A DNA stretch of 64,000 nt from Alphaproteobacteria bacterium (GTDB lineage Bacteria > Pseudomonadota > Alphaproteobacteria > Ferrovibrionales > Ferrovibrionaceae). This document shows positions 35,618-43,565 of the stretch, piece after piece (position 1 is the stretch's first letter; every line of letters begins with the position of its first letter). The translations under genes were made by a program, and so were the position numbers. Where the stretch lies: the NCBI GenBank assembly GCA_947473805.1, contig CANJGB010000009.1, positions 36,183 to 100,182 of the forward strand, written 5' to 3'. The notes beneath the pieces are model-generated. The model was not told the DNA's origin, did not search any database, and worked only from the letters and a program-made list of their open reading frames with translations.

Positions 35618-37001
35618 AACAGGCGCGCCGCGCATCCAGGCACTGGCCAAGCTGCCGGTGTTCCTGGACCTGCACGGCCGCCGCGCCGTCGTGGCCGGCG
35701 GCAGCGAGGCGGCAGCGTGGAAGGCCGAGTTGCTGGTGGCAGCAGGTGCGGCTGTGGACGTCTATGCCGCCGATCCATGTGCGGAGATGCGGGCGATGGA
35801 TGTTTGCCTGATCGAGCGCGACTGGCAGGCGGCAGACCTGGCCGGTGCGGCCATGGCGATTGCCGATTGCGCGAACAACGACGAAGCAGAGCGTTTCCGC
35901 AGGGCAGCCCGGGAGGCCGGCGCCCTGTGTTCAGTGATCGACCGGCCGGCCTTTTGCGACGCGCAGTTCGGCTCCATCGTCAACCGCTCGCCGGTCATCG
36001 TGTCGATCTCCACCGACGGCGGCGCGCCAATCCTGGGCCAGGCGATCCGGCGGCGGATCGAGGCGCTGCTGCCGGCACAGCTGTCGGACTGGGCGGCGCT
36101 CGCGAAGTCCGTCCGCGCCGATATTGCTCGGCGGTTCCCGGACATGGCGCAACGCACCGCGTTCTGGACCCGCTTTGCCGACCTCGCCTTCATCGCCAAG
36201 ACGCCGGCGACGCTGACCAGCCTGCTGTCGCAGGCGCAGCCAACGAGCAGCGGCCGCGTGACCCTGGTCGGTGCCGGGCCGGGCGACGCGGACCTGCTCA
36301 CCATCAAGGCGCTGCGCGCGCTGCAGAACGCCGACGCGATCCTGTTCGACGACCTGGTATCCGACGAGGTGCTGGACCTGGCGCGGCGCGAGGCCAAAAG
36401 ATTCATGGTCGGCAAGCGCGGCGGCCGCGAAAGCTGCCGCCAGGACGATATCAATGCCCTGATGATCAAGCTGGCGAAGAGTGGCCGGCGCGTGGTGCGC
36501 CTGAAGTCGGGCGACCCGATGATCTTCGGTCGCGCGGGCGAGGAGATCGCGCAACTGGAAGCGGCCGGCATCGCCGTCGATGTGGTGCCCGGCATCACCA
36601 CCGCACTCGCCGCGGCGGCCAGCCTCGGTGTATCGTTGACCCACCGCGACCATGCCCATTCGGTGCGCTTCGTCACCGGCCATGCGCGCAATGGCGAACT
36701 GCCGGAAGACCTGGACTGGCGGGGCCTTGCCGACGCGCAGACCAGCCTGATCTTCTACATGGCCGGCCGCACCAGCCGCGCCGTGGCCGACAAGCTGCAC
36801 AGCCACGGCCTGGCGGACTCGACGCCGGTCGTCGGCATATCCGGTGTCTCACGCCCCAACGAGCAAAGGTGGTGCGGCACGCTGGGCGAGATGGCCCGGG
36901 CCGCCTTGCCACTGGACACCACGCAGCCAACTTTGGTCGGGATCGGCACGGTGTTTGCCGCTGCAATGGCGCAACCGCTACGCCTGGCATCAGCCGGCTG
37001 A
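35589..37001 (+). CDS. cysG: siroheme synthase (CysG-type, multifunctional)
   Basis: A 470-residue CysG. The N-terminal part (about 1-210) is the precorrin-2 dehydrogenase/ferrochelatase (VVAGGSEAAAWKAELLVAAG). The C-terminal part (about 215-465) is uroporphyrinogen-III C-methyltransferase (VTLVGAGPGDADLLTIKALR, LKSGDPMIFGRAGEE, GITTALAAA). It makes the siroheme needed by NirB and is the last gene of the nitrate operon, overlapping nasA by 29 bp. Confidence 0.94.
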   Translation: MQKPSRTPSETGAPRIQALAKLPVFLDLHGRRAVVAGGSEAAAWKAELLVAAGAAVDVYAADPCAEMRAMDVCLIERDWQAADLAGAAMAIADCANNDEAERFRRAAREAGALCSVIDRPAFCDAQFGSIVNRSPVIVSISTDGGAPILGQAIRRRIEALLPAQLSDWAALAKSVRADIARRFPDMAQRTAFWTRFADLAFIAKTPATLTSLLSQAQPTSSGRVTLVGAGPGDADLLTIKALRALQNADAILFDDLVSDEVLDLARREAKRFMVGKRGGRESCRQDDINALMIKLAKSGRRVVRLKSGDPMIFGRAGEEIAQLEAAGIAVDVVPGITTALAAAASLGVSLTHRDHAHSVRFVTGHARNGELPEDLDWRGLADAQTSLIFYMAGRTSRAVADKLHSHGLADSTPVVGISGVSRPNEQRWCGTLGEMARAALPLDTTQPTLVGIGTVFAAAMAQPLRLASAG

Positions 37002-37106
37002 ACTTTGCCGCCAGGGTATTGAACCCGGCGCCGCAATAGTCCATCACTTGCCCCAACAAGCGTAGCCCGCAGGCCGCGCTCATCATGGCATGTGAGGGAG
37101 GAGCCA

Positions 37107-37919
37107 TTGTTTTCCTTGTCGGGCAAAACCGTTCTCGTGACCGGCGGCGGCCGCGGTGTCGGCCGCGGCATCAGCCGCGCCATGGCAAAGGCCGGGGCCA
37201 ACCTGGTCCTGTCAGGTCGCACGGCTTCGTACCTTGAGGAAACGGCCAAGGAAACACGCGGCCTGGGCGCCAAGACGCTCGTCGTGCCGACCGACATCAC
37301 GAGGGGCGAAGATCGCGAGCGCATGGTCAAGCAGGCCATCGACACGTTCGGCTATGTCGATTGCCTGGTGAACAATGCCGGCAGCGCCGACCCGAAGGAT
37401 GTCGGTCCGCTACTGGACATCGACGAGGGACAGTTCGACCGCGTTGTCGGCCTCAACCTGAAGGCGGCGGTATTCACCGCACAGGCCGTGGCGCGCACGA
37501 TGAGCCGCGGTGGCTCGATCATCAACATCTCGTCGCGCAGCGGCGCCTTCCCCTGCCCCAATACCGGCCACTACGGTGCGGCCAAGGCGGGGCTGGAGGC
37601 GATCACCGCGACCATGGCGACCGAGTGGGGCCATATGGGCATCCGCGTCAACGCGATCCCGCTGGGCATCGTGCTGACCGAGAACAGCACCAGCGCGCGC
37701 TCGCCCGGCCGCGCCAAGCGCAATATCGACATCACGCCGATGCACCGGCTGGGTGAGGTCGATGACGTCGGACCGTTGTGCGTCTATTTCGCCGCCGATG
37801 AATCGTCGTGGACGTCGGGCGCCATCGTGCGGCTGGACGGCGGCGCGCGCCTGCCGGTCGGCTACCTGACCTATTTCCACAACATCAACAAGAAGCTGGA
37901 AGAGCAGCAAACGGCATGA
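37107..37919 (+). CDS. short-chain dehydrogenase/reductase (SDR)
   Basis: A 270-residue classical SDR: TGGGRGVGRG cofactor motif, NNAGSAD, catalytic Ser in NISSRSG and YGAAK (YxxxK). The start is taken as TTG at 37107 because GGGAGGAG lies 5-12 bp upstream; a GTG at 37092 precedes that site and is less likely. Similar enzymes oxidise 3-hydroxyacyl or alicyclic alcohol groups. The stop overlaps the acyl-CoA synthetase gene in ATGA, so the two probably serve one acid-activation pathway. Confidence 0.88.
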   Translation: MFSLSGKTVLVTGGGRGVGRGISRAMAKAGANLVLSGRTASYLEETAKETRGLGAKTLVVPTDITRGEDRERMVKQAIDTFGYVDCLVNNAGSADPKDVGPLLDIDEGQFDRVVGLNLKAAVFTAQAVARTMSRGGSIINISSRSGAFPCPNTGHYGAAKAGLEAITATMATEWGHMGIRVNAIPLGIVLTENSTSARSPGRAKRNIDITPMHRLGEVDDVGPLCVYFAADESSWTSGAIVRLDGGARLPVGYLTYFHNINKKLEEQQTA

Positions 37920-39388
37920 CCCACCTCGCGGCATTGCACCCGCACGATGCCGACGCGCCCGCGCTGGAATTTGCGGGGCAGTGGTACGCTTGGCGCTGGT
38001 TCGGCGACGCAGTGGCGGCCTTCGACGCCATTCTCGCCAATGCCGGCCTGCCACACGGGACGCAGGTGGCCCTCGTCGCGCGCAATCGGCCAGCGCATAT
38101 CGCCGCGATGGTTGGCGCGGTGGCGGCGGGACGGCGGCTCAGCATGGTCTATTCCGCGCAGGCGACCGCCCGCATCGCCGACGATGTGCGCCGCATGGGC
38201 GCGCCGGTGGTTGCCGCCGACCCGGCGGACTGGACGCCGGAGCTGAAGGCGGCCGTGCGCGAAACAGGCGCCATCGGCATCGAGTTGCGGCACGATACGG
38301 ACAGCGCGGCGACAGTAGTTACCGGCCTAGAGAAACCCGGCAGCAATGCAAACATCGAAACCAATACCGGCATCGCCTTCGACCTGCTGAGCAGCGGCAC
38401 GACCGGCGCGCCCAAGCGGGTGCCGATCAAGACTTCGACCTTCGAGGAAGTGGTGCGCGACAGCACCAAGGTCCACGCCATCGGCGCTACGCACACCGCC
38501 GAGGCACCGGGCATTTTGGTCTACCCACTCGGCAATATTGCCGGCCTTGTCTACACCATCCCGCTGATGTTCGGCGGCCAGCGGCTGGTCCTGTTCGAGA
38601 AGTTCCAGCTGGACTCGTGGCTCGATACCGTGCGCCGCTACCGGCCCAACCGCATCGCTTTGCCCGTCGCCGCCCTGCGCGCCATCCTCAACGGCAATGT
38701 GCCGGCGGCGGACCTGGAAAGCGTCAAGATCGCCGGTGTCGGTGGCAGCATGCTGCCGGTCGATCTGCAGACGCGGTTCGAGGACACCTACGGCATCACC
38801 TTGTCCTGTTCGTTCGGCGCGACCGAGTTCTGCGGCGTCATCGTCGGCTGGACGCCGGAGCTGCTGGCAGAGTGGAGCCGCAAGAAGCGTGGCAGCGTTG
38901 GCCTGCCGCGCCCCGGCGTCACCATCCGCGTCGTCGATGCCGACAGCGGCAAGTATTTGCCCACCGGCACGACCGGCATCATGGAGGCCCGGGTGCAGCG
39001 CGTGGGTCCGGACTGGATCCGCACGACCGACCTCGCCTCGCTCGACAGCGACGGCTTCCTCTACATCCACGGCCGCGCCGACCAGGCGATCAACCGCGGC
39101 GGCTTCAAGGTGCTGCCCGACACGGTGGCCGACGCACTGCGCAAGCACCCCGACGTTGCCGATGCCGCGGTGCTGGGCGCGCCTGATGACCGGCTGGGCC
39201 AGGTGCCGGTCGCCTTCGTGGAACCTGTCGAAGGCCGCCGGCCCGACGCGGCGGAGCTGCGCGCCTTTGCCGGGCAGCACCTGCTGGCCTACCAGGTGCC
39301 GGCGCGGGTCATCGTGCTGGACAAGTTGCCGCGCACGCCGTCGATGAAGATCCGCCTGGCCGATCTGGAGCCGCTTCTGCGCACGTGA
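37916..39388 (+). CDS. AMP-dependent acyl-CoA synthetase/ligase
   Basis: A 490-residue adenylating enzyme. The P-loop is FDLLSSGTTGAPKRVP; the adenylate motifs are GATEFCG and the hinge/FLYIHGRADQAINRGGFKV; the catalytic Lys is in TPSMKIRL. It activates a carboxylic acid (fatty, aromatic or alicyclic) to its CoA thioester; the acid is unknown. It is translationally coupled to the SDR. The frame extends upstream inside the SDR gene; the ATG in ATGA is the true start. Confidence 0.92.
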   Translation: MTHLAALHPHDADAPALEFAGQWYAWRWFGDAVAAFDAILANAGLPHGTQVALVARNRPAHIAAMVGAVAAGRRLSMVYSAQATARIADDVRRMGAPVVAADPADWTPELKAAVRETGAIGIELRHDTDSAATVVTGLEKPGSNANIETNTGIAFDLLSSGTTGAPKRVPIKTSTFEEVVRDSTKVHAIGATHTAEAPGILVYPLGNIAGLVYTIPLMFGGQRLVLFEKFQLDSWLDTVRRYRPNRIALPVAALRAILNGNVPAADLESVKIAGVGGSMLPVDLQTRFEDTYGITLSCSFGATEFCGVIVGWTPELLAEWSRKKRGSVGLPRPGVTIRVVDADSGKYLPTGTTGIMEARVQRVGPDWIRTTDLASLDSDGFLYIHGRADQAINRGGFKVLPDTVADALRKHPDVADAAVLGAPDDRLGQVPVAFVEPVEGRRPDAAELRAFAGQHLLAYQVPARVIVLDKLPRTPSMKIRLADLEPLLRT

Positions 39389-39421
39389 CGTAGGGCTGGC
39401 CTCTCTCCTATTGTGGCGGCC

Positions 39422-40828
39422 ATGGAGAAACGCCCCAATCTGGCCGGCCTGCCATCGGTCGACCGCATCCTCAACTGGCCCGGGATCGCCGCGCTGGCTG
39501 ACCGCCATGGGCGTGCGCCCGTATTGATGGCGGTGCGCGACCTGCTGGCCGAGGTGCGCGCGGCGGCGCAGCACGGTGGCCCCCTTCCCGCCCTCGATGA
39601 AGCCACGACCGTCGCGACCATCGGTACCCGTCTGAATGCCCAGGCCGCCTCGCGCCTGAAGCGGGTGTTCAACCTCACCGGCACGGTGCTGCACACCAAT
39701 CTCGGCCGCGCGCTGATGCCCGACGAGGCAGTGGCCGCCGTCGTCGCCGCCATGCGCGGTGCAGTCGCGCTGGAATACGACCTGGACGATGGCGGGCGCG
39801 GCGACCGCGACGATGTGGTGACGCCGCTGCTGGCCGAACTCACCGGCTGCGCCGGTGCGACCATCGTGAACAACAATGCCGCCGCCGTGCTGCTGGCGCT
39901 CAACACCCTGGCGCAGCAGCACGAGGTGATCGTCTCGCGCGGCGAGTTGATCGAGATCGGCGGCGCGTTCCGCCTGCCCGACATCATGGCGCGCGCCGGC
40001 TGCCGCCTGGTCGAGGTTGGCACCACGAACCGCACTCATCTGAAGGACTATGCCGAGGCTATCGGGCCAAAGACGGCGCTCATCCTGAAGGTGCACACCA
40101 GCAACTATGCGGTTCAGGGCTTCACCGCCAGCGTGCCTGAAGCCGAACTCGGCGCACTGGCACGCGAACGCGGCGTGCCGCTGATGGTCGACCTCGGCAG
40201 TGGCGCACTGGCCGACATGGCGCGCTGGGGCCTGCCGCGCGAGCCGCGCCCGCAGGACGCCATCGCCGCCGGGGCCGATGTGGTGACCTTCAGCGGCGAC
40301 AAGCTGCTGGGCGGGCCGCAGGCGGGGCTGATCGTCGGCCGCGCCGACCTGATCGCGCAGATCAAGAAGAACCCGCTGAAGCGCGCGCTGCGCGTCGGCA
40401 AGATGACGCTGGCGGCGCTGGAAGCGGTGCTGCAACTGTACCGCGACCCCGACCGCCTGGCCGAGCGGTTGACCACGCTGCGCCTGCTGACGCGCACGCG
40501 CGCCGATATCCGCGCGCAGGCAGAGCGCGTGTTGCCGGTCCTGCAGGTAGCACTCGGCGCTCATGGCGATGTGACCGTCGAGGACTGCGCCAGCCAGATC
40601 GGCAGTGGCGCCCTGCCCGTCGATCTGCTGCCCAGCGCCGGTATCGGCATCCGGCCACCAAAGCGCGGCGGCGGCCGTACCTTGCGCGCCATCGAGGCGG
40701 CATTCCGCGAAGCTACAGTGCCGGTGATCGGCCATATCAAGGAGGGCGCGTTCCACCTGGACCTGCGCTGCCTCGACGACGAAGCCGCCTTCGTCGCGCA
40801 ACTGGACGGGATCAAGCCCGCGCCATGA
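39422..40828 (+). CDS. selA: L-seryl-tRNA(Sec) selenium transferase
   Basis: A 468-residue PLP enzyme that converts Ser-tRNA(Sec) to Sec-tRNA(Sec) with selenophosphate. The PLP Lys is K294 in [12 protein letters not shown] (equivalent to Lys295 of E. coli SelA). [13 protein letters not shown] and [14 protein letters not shown] are SelA hallmarks. The ATG at 39422 is chosen; a GTG at 39413 is also possible, and neither has a strong ribosome site. The stop overlaps selB in ATGA. Starts the selenocysteine block that includes selB, selC and selD. Confidence 0.95.
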   Translation: MEKRPNLAGLPSVDRILNWPGIAALADRHGRAPVLMAVRDLLAEVRAAAQHGGPLPALDEATTVATIGTRLNAQAASRLKRVFNLTGTVLHTNLGRALMPDEAVAAVVAAMRGAVALEYDLDDGGRGDRDDVVTPLLAELTGCAGATIVNNNAAAVLLALNTLAQQHEVIVSRGELIEIGGAFRLPDIMARAGCRLVEVGTTNRTHLKDYAEAIGPKTALILKVHTSNYAVQGFTASVPEAELGALARERGVPLMVDLGSGALADMARWGLPREPRPQDAIAAGADVVTFSGDKLLGGPQAGLIVGRADLIAQIKKNPLKRALRVGKMTLAALEAVLQLYRDPDRLAERLTTLRLLTRTRADIRAQAERVLPVLQVALGAHGDVTVEDCASQIGSGALPVDLLPSAGIGIRPPKRGGGRTLRAIEAAFREATVPVIGHIKEGAFHLDLRCLDDEAAFVAQLDGIKPAP

Positions 40829-42711
40829 TCGTCGGCACGGCCGGCCATGTGGATCACGGCAAGACCGCGCTGGTCCGCGCGCTGACAGGAGTCGATACCG
40901 ATCGCCTGAAGGAAGAGAAGGCGCGCGGCATTTCCATCGACCTGGGCTTCGCGTACCTGCCGCTCGAAAGCGGCGAAGTGCTGGGCTTTGTCGATGTACC
41001 GGGGCACGAGCGCTTCATCCACAACATGCTGGCAGGTGCGACCGGCGTGGACTTCGTCCTGCTGGTGGTTGCCGCCGATGACGGGCCGATGCCGCAGACG
41101 CGCGAGCACCTGCAGATCCTGAACCTGCTGGGCCTCAGCCGCGGCGCGGTGGCGCTGACCAAGAGCGACCTGGTCGATGCGGCGCGCCTCCTGGCGGCGC
41201 AGGACGAGATCCGTGCGCTGCTGGCCGGCACCGCGCTGGCGGATGCGCCGATCCTGCCGGTATCGGCCACGACCGGCGCCGGCGTGGATGACCTGCGTAC
41301 TCACCTTGCCAGTGCCGCGAACGAGATGGTGCCGCGATCCGCGGCGGGCCACTTCCGCCTCGCCATCGATCGCTGCTTCACCCTCAGCGGCGCCGGCACC
41401 GTGGTGACGGGCACCGCCTTTGCCGGCACGGCGAAGGTTGGCGACACCATGACCCTGTCGCCCGGCGGCATCGGGGTACGCATCCGCTCGATCCATGCGC
41501 AGAACCGCGCGGTCGAGACCTGCCGGACGGGCCAGCGTTGCGCGCTGAATCTCGCAGGGCTGGACAAGGACAAGGTGCTGCGCGGCGCGTGGATCGTCGA
41601 CGGGGCGCTGGACGCGCCGACCGCACGGTTCGACGCGGTGCTGCACCTGCTGCCGGCCGAGGCGCGGAACCTGCGCGACCAGGCACAGGTGCATGTGCAT
41701 CTCGGCGCGACGCATGCACTGGGCCGCGTCGCGGTGCTGGATGCCAAGGCCGTGGAGCCCGGCGGCACCGTGCTGGCGCAGGTCGTGCTGGACCGCCCCA
41801 TCGGCGCCCTGGCCGGCGACCGCTTCATCATTCGCGACGCGTCGGCGACGCGCACCATTGGCGGCGGCAGGGTGCTGGACCCGTTCGCGCCCGCACGCAA
41901 CCGGCGCAAGCCGGAGCGGCTGGACTGGCTGCGGGCGCGGCGCGAAGGGCCCGGCGTGGCGCTGGCGCGCGCGGCCGGCCGCGCCACGGGCGTCGATCTC
42001 GACCGGATCGCGATTGCCGAGAACCTGCGCAGCGACGAACTCGATGGGCTGGTCAAGCAGACGAACCTTCATGCCGTGGCCGGCCATGTGTTCACCCCTG
42101 CGCGATGGCGTGCGCTCGGCGAAGGCGCGCTCGCCGTGCTGGCCGCCGCGCACAAGCGCGCGCCCACCGATGCCGGCGTCGACCGCGAGCGGCTGCGCAA
42201 GCTGGCCGCGCCCGCTTTGCCCGTACCCGTGTTCGACGCGCTGCTGGCCGATCTGCGCAGCAGCGGCGCCGTCGCCGTCACCGGCAAGTGGCTGCACCTG
42301 CCCGCGTTCCGGCCCGTGATCGATCCGGCGGAGCAGCGCGAACTGGAGCGCGTACTGGCCCTGTTGCGCGAGACGCCACTGGCGCCGCCCGGCCTGCACG
42401 ACACCGCGAAGCGCCTGCGCCTGCCGGAGCAGAAGGTGCGCCGCCTGCTGGCCAAGCTGGTGCGGCAGGGCGAGGTTGTTGCCGCCGGCGACGATCTGCA
42501 CTTCACCACGGGCGCCATCCGCACCTTCGCCGCCGCGGTGAAGACCGACATCGAGGCGGCGGGCGAAACGACAGTGGCCCGCCTGCGCGACCGCCTGAAC
42601 GTCGGCCGCCGCCGCGTGGCCCCGCTGCTCGACTACCTCGACCGCGCCGGCTACACGCGCCGGGTCGGCGACGCTCATGTCATGCGTGACGCGAAGGCGC
42701 TGGAGAAGTAG
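40825..42711 (+). CDS. selB: selenocysteine-specific elongation factor
   Basis: A 628-residue SelB. GTPase motifs G7-HVDHGKT (G1), DVPGHE near residue 57 (G3) and TKSDL (G4); beta-barrel domains follow; the C-terminal ~200 residues hold winged helices that bind the SECIS hairpin ([49 protein letters not shown]). It delivers Sec-tRNA to UGA codons followed by a SECIS such as 47487-47507. Coupled to selA. Its 3' end overlaps the convergent PaiB-type gene by 32 bp. Confidence 0.95.
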   Translation: MIVGTAGHVDHGKTALVRALTGVDTDRLKEEKARGISIDLGFAYLPLESGEVLGFVDVPGHERFIHNMLAGATGVDFVLLVVAADDGPMPQTREHLQILNLLGLSRGAVALTKSDLVDAARLLAAQDEIRALLAGTALADAPILPVSATTGAGVDDLRTHLASAANEMVPRSAAGHFRLAIDRCFTLSGAGTVVTGTAFAGTAKVGDTMTLSPGGIGVRIRSIHAQNRAVETCRTGQRCALNLAGLDKDKVLRGAWIVDGALDAPTARFDAVLHLLPAEARNLRDQAQVHVHLGATHALGRVAVLDAKAVEPGGTVLAQVVLDRPIGALAGDRFIIRDASATRTIGGGRVLDPFAPARNRRKPERLDWLRARREGPGVALARAAGRATGVDLDRIAIAENLRSDELDGLVKQTNLHAVAGHVFTPARWRALGEGALAVLAAAHKRAPTDAGVDRERLRKLAAPALPVPVFDALLADLRSSGAVAVTGKWLHLPAFRPVIDPAEQRELERVLALLRETPLAPPGLHDTAKRLRLPEQKVRRLLAKLVRQGEVVAAGDDLHFTTGAIRTFAAAVKTDIEAAGETTVARLRDRLNVGRRRVAPLLDYLDRAGYTRRVGDAHVMRDAKALEK

Positions 42712-43312
42712 CCGCGACCATGGCGTCAGCCAGCGCCAGGTTCCCCTCGTCCCCGAGATTTCGCAGATGGGCAATCGCGCCATCGACATCGGCCGATGGG
42801 CGGTTCTGGCTCAGCTTGAACTTGCCCTCGAGACGCGTCACAGCGATCTCGATCCCGACAATGCCGCGCAGCAGGCCAGCGGCGAAGCTCTCCGGCTCGT
42901 CGGCGAGCTTCCAGCCAGCCGGGCCTTCATATCCGGCGGTGAGACGCTCAACCAGCGCGCGGAGCACCGCCGGTTCGCGCGTCGTCCGCGCCGTGCCATA
43001 GGCATGGACGGCCTGGTAGTTCCAGGTCGGCACAGCAGGCTTCTTCGCGTACCAGGTCGGCGAGATGTAGCCGTGCGCGCCCTGGAAGATGCACAGCACT
43101 TCCTGCCCCTCCACGAGGGTGGCCTGCGGATTAGCGGCGGCGAGGTGGCACAGCAACGTGCCGCTGTCGCCGCGCGCGCGGTCGAGCAGGAAGGGCACGT
43201 GACTGCCGGTCATGCCGCCGGCGGAGGACAGCAGCAAGCCGAAGGCGTGCCGCTCGACGAGGTCGAACAGTGCGTGCTTGTCAGGCTGGGAAAAGGCGGC
43301 GGGGATATACAC
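42680..43312 (-). CDS. FMN-binding negative transcriptional regulator (PaiB family)
   Basis: A 210-residue PaiB-like flavin split-barrel protein: MYIPAAFSQPD at the N-terminus, FLLDRARGDSGTLLCHLA, FQGAHGYISPTWYA, and the C-terminal KFKLSQNRP, all typical. PaiB in Bacillus affects protease and sporulation genes; in proteobacteria the role is often undefined. It lies between selB (convergent, 32-bp overlap of 3' ends) and selC (64 bp upstream, divergent). No link to selenium is evident from the protein itself. Confidence 0.9.
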   Translation of the reverse strand: MYIPAAFSQPDKHALFDLVERHAFGLLLSSAGGMTGSHVPFLLDRARGDSGTLLCHLAAANPQATLVEGQEVLCIFQGAHGYISPTWYAKKPAVPTWNYQAVHAYGTARTTREPAVLRALVERLTAGYEGPAGWKLADEPESFAAGLLRGIVGIEIAVTRLEGKFKLSQNRPSADVDGAIAHLRNLGDEGNLALADAMVAATSPAPSRHA

Positions 43313-43376
43313 GGCACACTCCGGGTGACTCGTTTTCGTTGACGACAGAAGGTCGAAAATCTACCACTGACATGAC

Positions 43377-43471
43377 GGAAGGAAATCGTCCCTGGTGGGG
43401 CGGCCGGTCTTCAAAACCGGTTGGGGCCGTTCACGGTCCCGGGTGGGTTCGACTCCCATTTCCTTCCGCCA
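43377..43471 (+). tRNA. selC: tRNA-Sec (anticodon TCA)
   Basis: A 95-nt tRNA with the features of bacterial tRNA(Sec): an 8-bp acceptor stem (GGAAGGAA with TTCCTTCC), anticodon stem CCGGT/ACCGG with loop CTTCAAA and anticodon TCA at 43411-43413, a long variable arm, GGTTCGACTCC T-arm, discriminator G and encoded CCA at 43469-43471. The sequence is very like E. coli selC. It reads UGA and completes the Sec pathway with the flanking selA, selB and selD. Confidence 0.97.
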
Positions 43472-43484
43472 ATCCTCTCTGCGC

Positions 43485-43565
43485 CCCTCACCCTTCGACA
43501 CGCTCAGGATGAGGGTCTACTGAAATGTCTAAACAGCCTCATGCTGAGCCTGTCGAAGCGCGAGG
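43485..43565. repeat. extragenic inverted repeat invading the selD 3' end
   Basis: Two about 29-nt arms (43486-43514 and 43537-43565) are inverted copies of one another with a 22-nt spacer. Cores CTTCGACA and CTCAG.ATGAGG match the palindromic repeat common in alphaproteobacterial genomes. The right arm lies within the last codons of selD (stop at 43529), so the repeat supplies its C-terminus. Confidence 0.75.

Noticed and set aside
33233..35650. Long minus-strand open frame opposite nasA
   Set aside because: Shadow frame of a GC-rich gene; its translation has no recognisable motifs, while nasA on the plus strand has full cofactor ligands.
38327..40801. Long minus-strand open frame opposite the acyl-CoA synthetase and selA
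   Set aside because: Runs antisense across two well-supported genes and shows low-complexity Arg/Gly/His-rich sequence.
40561..42789. Long minus-strand open frame opposite selB
   Set aside because: Antisense to a clear SelB; no domain-like sequence.
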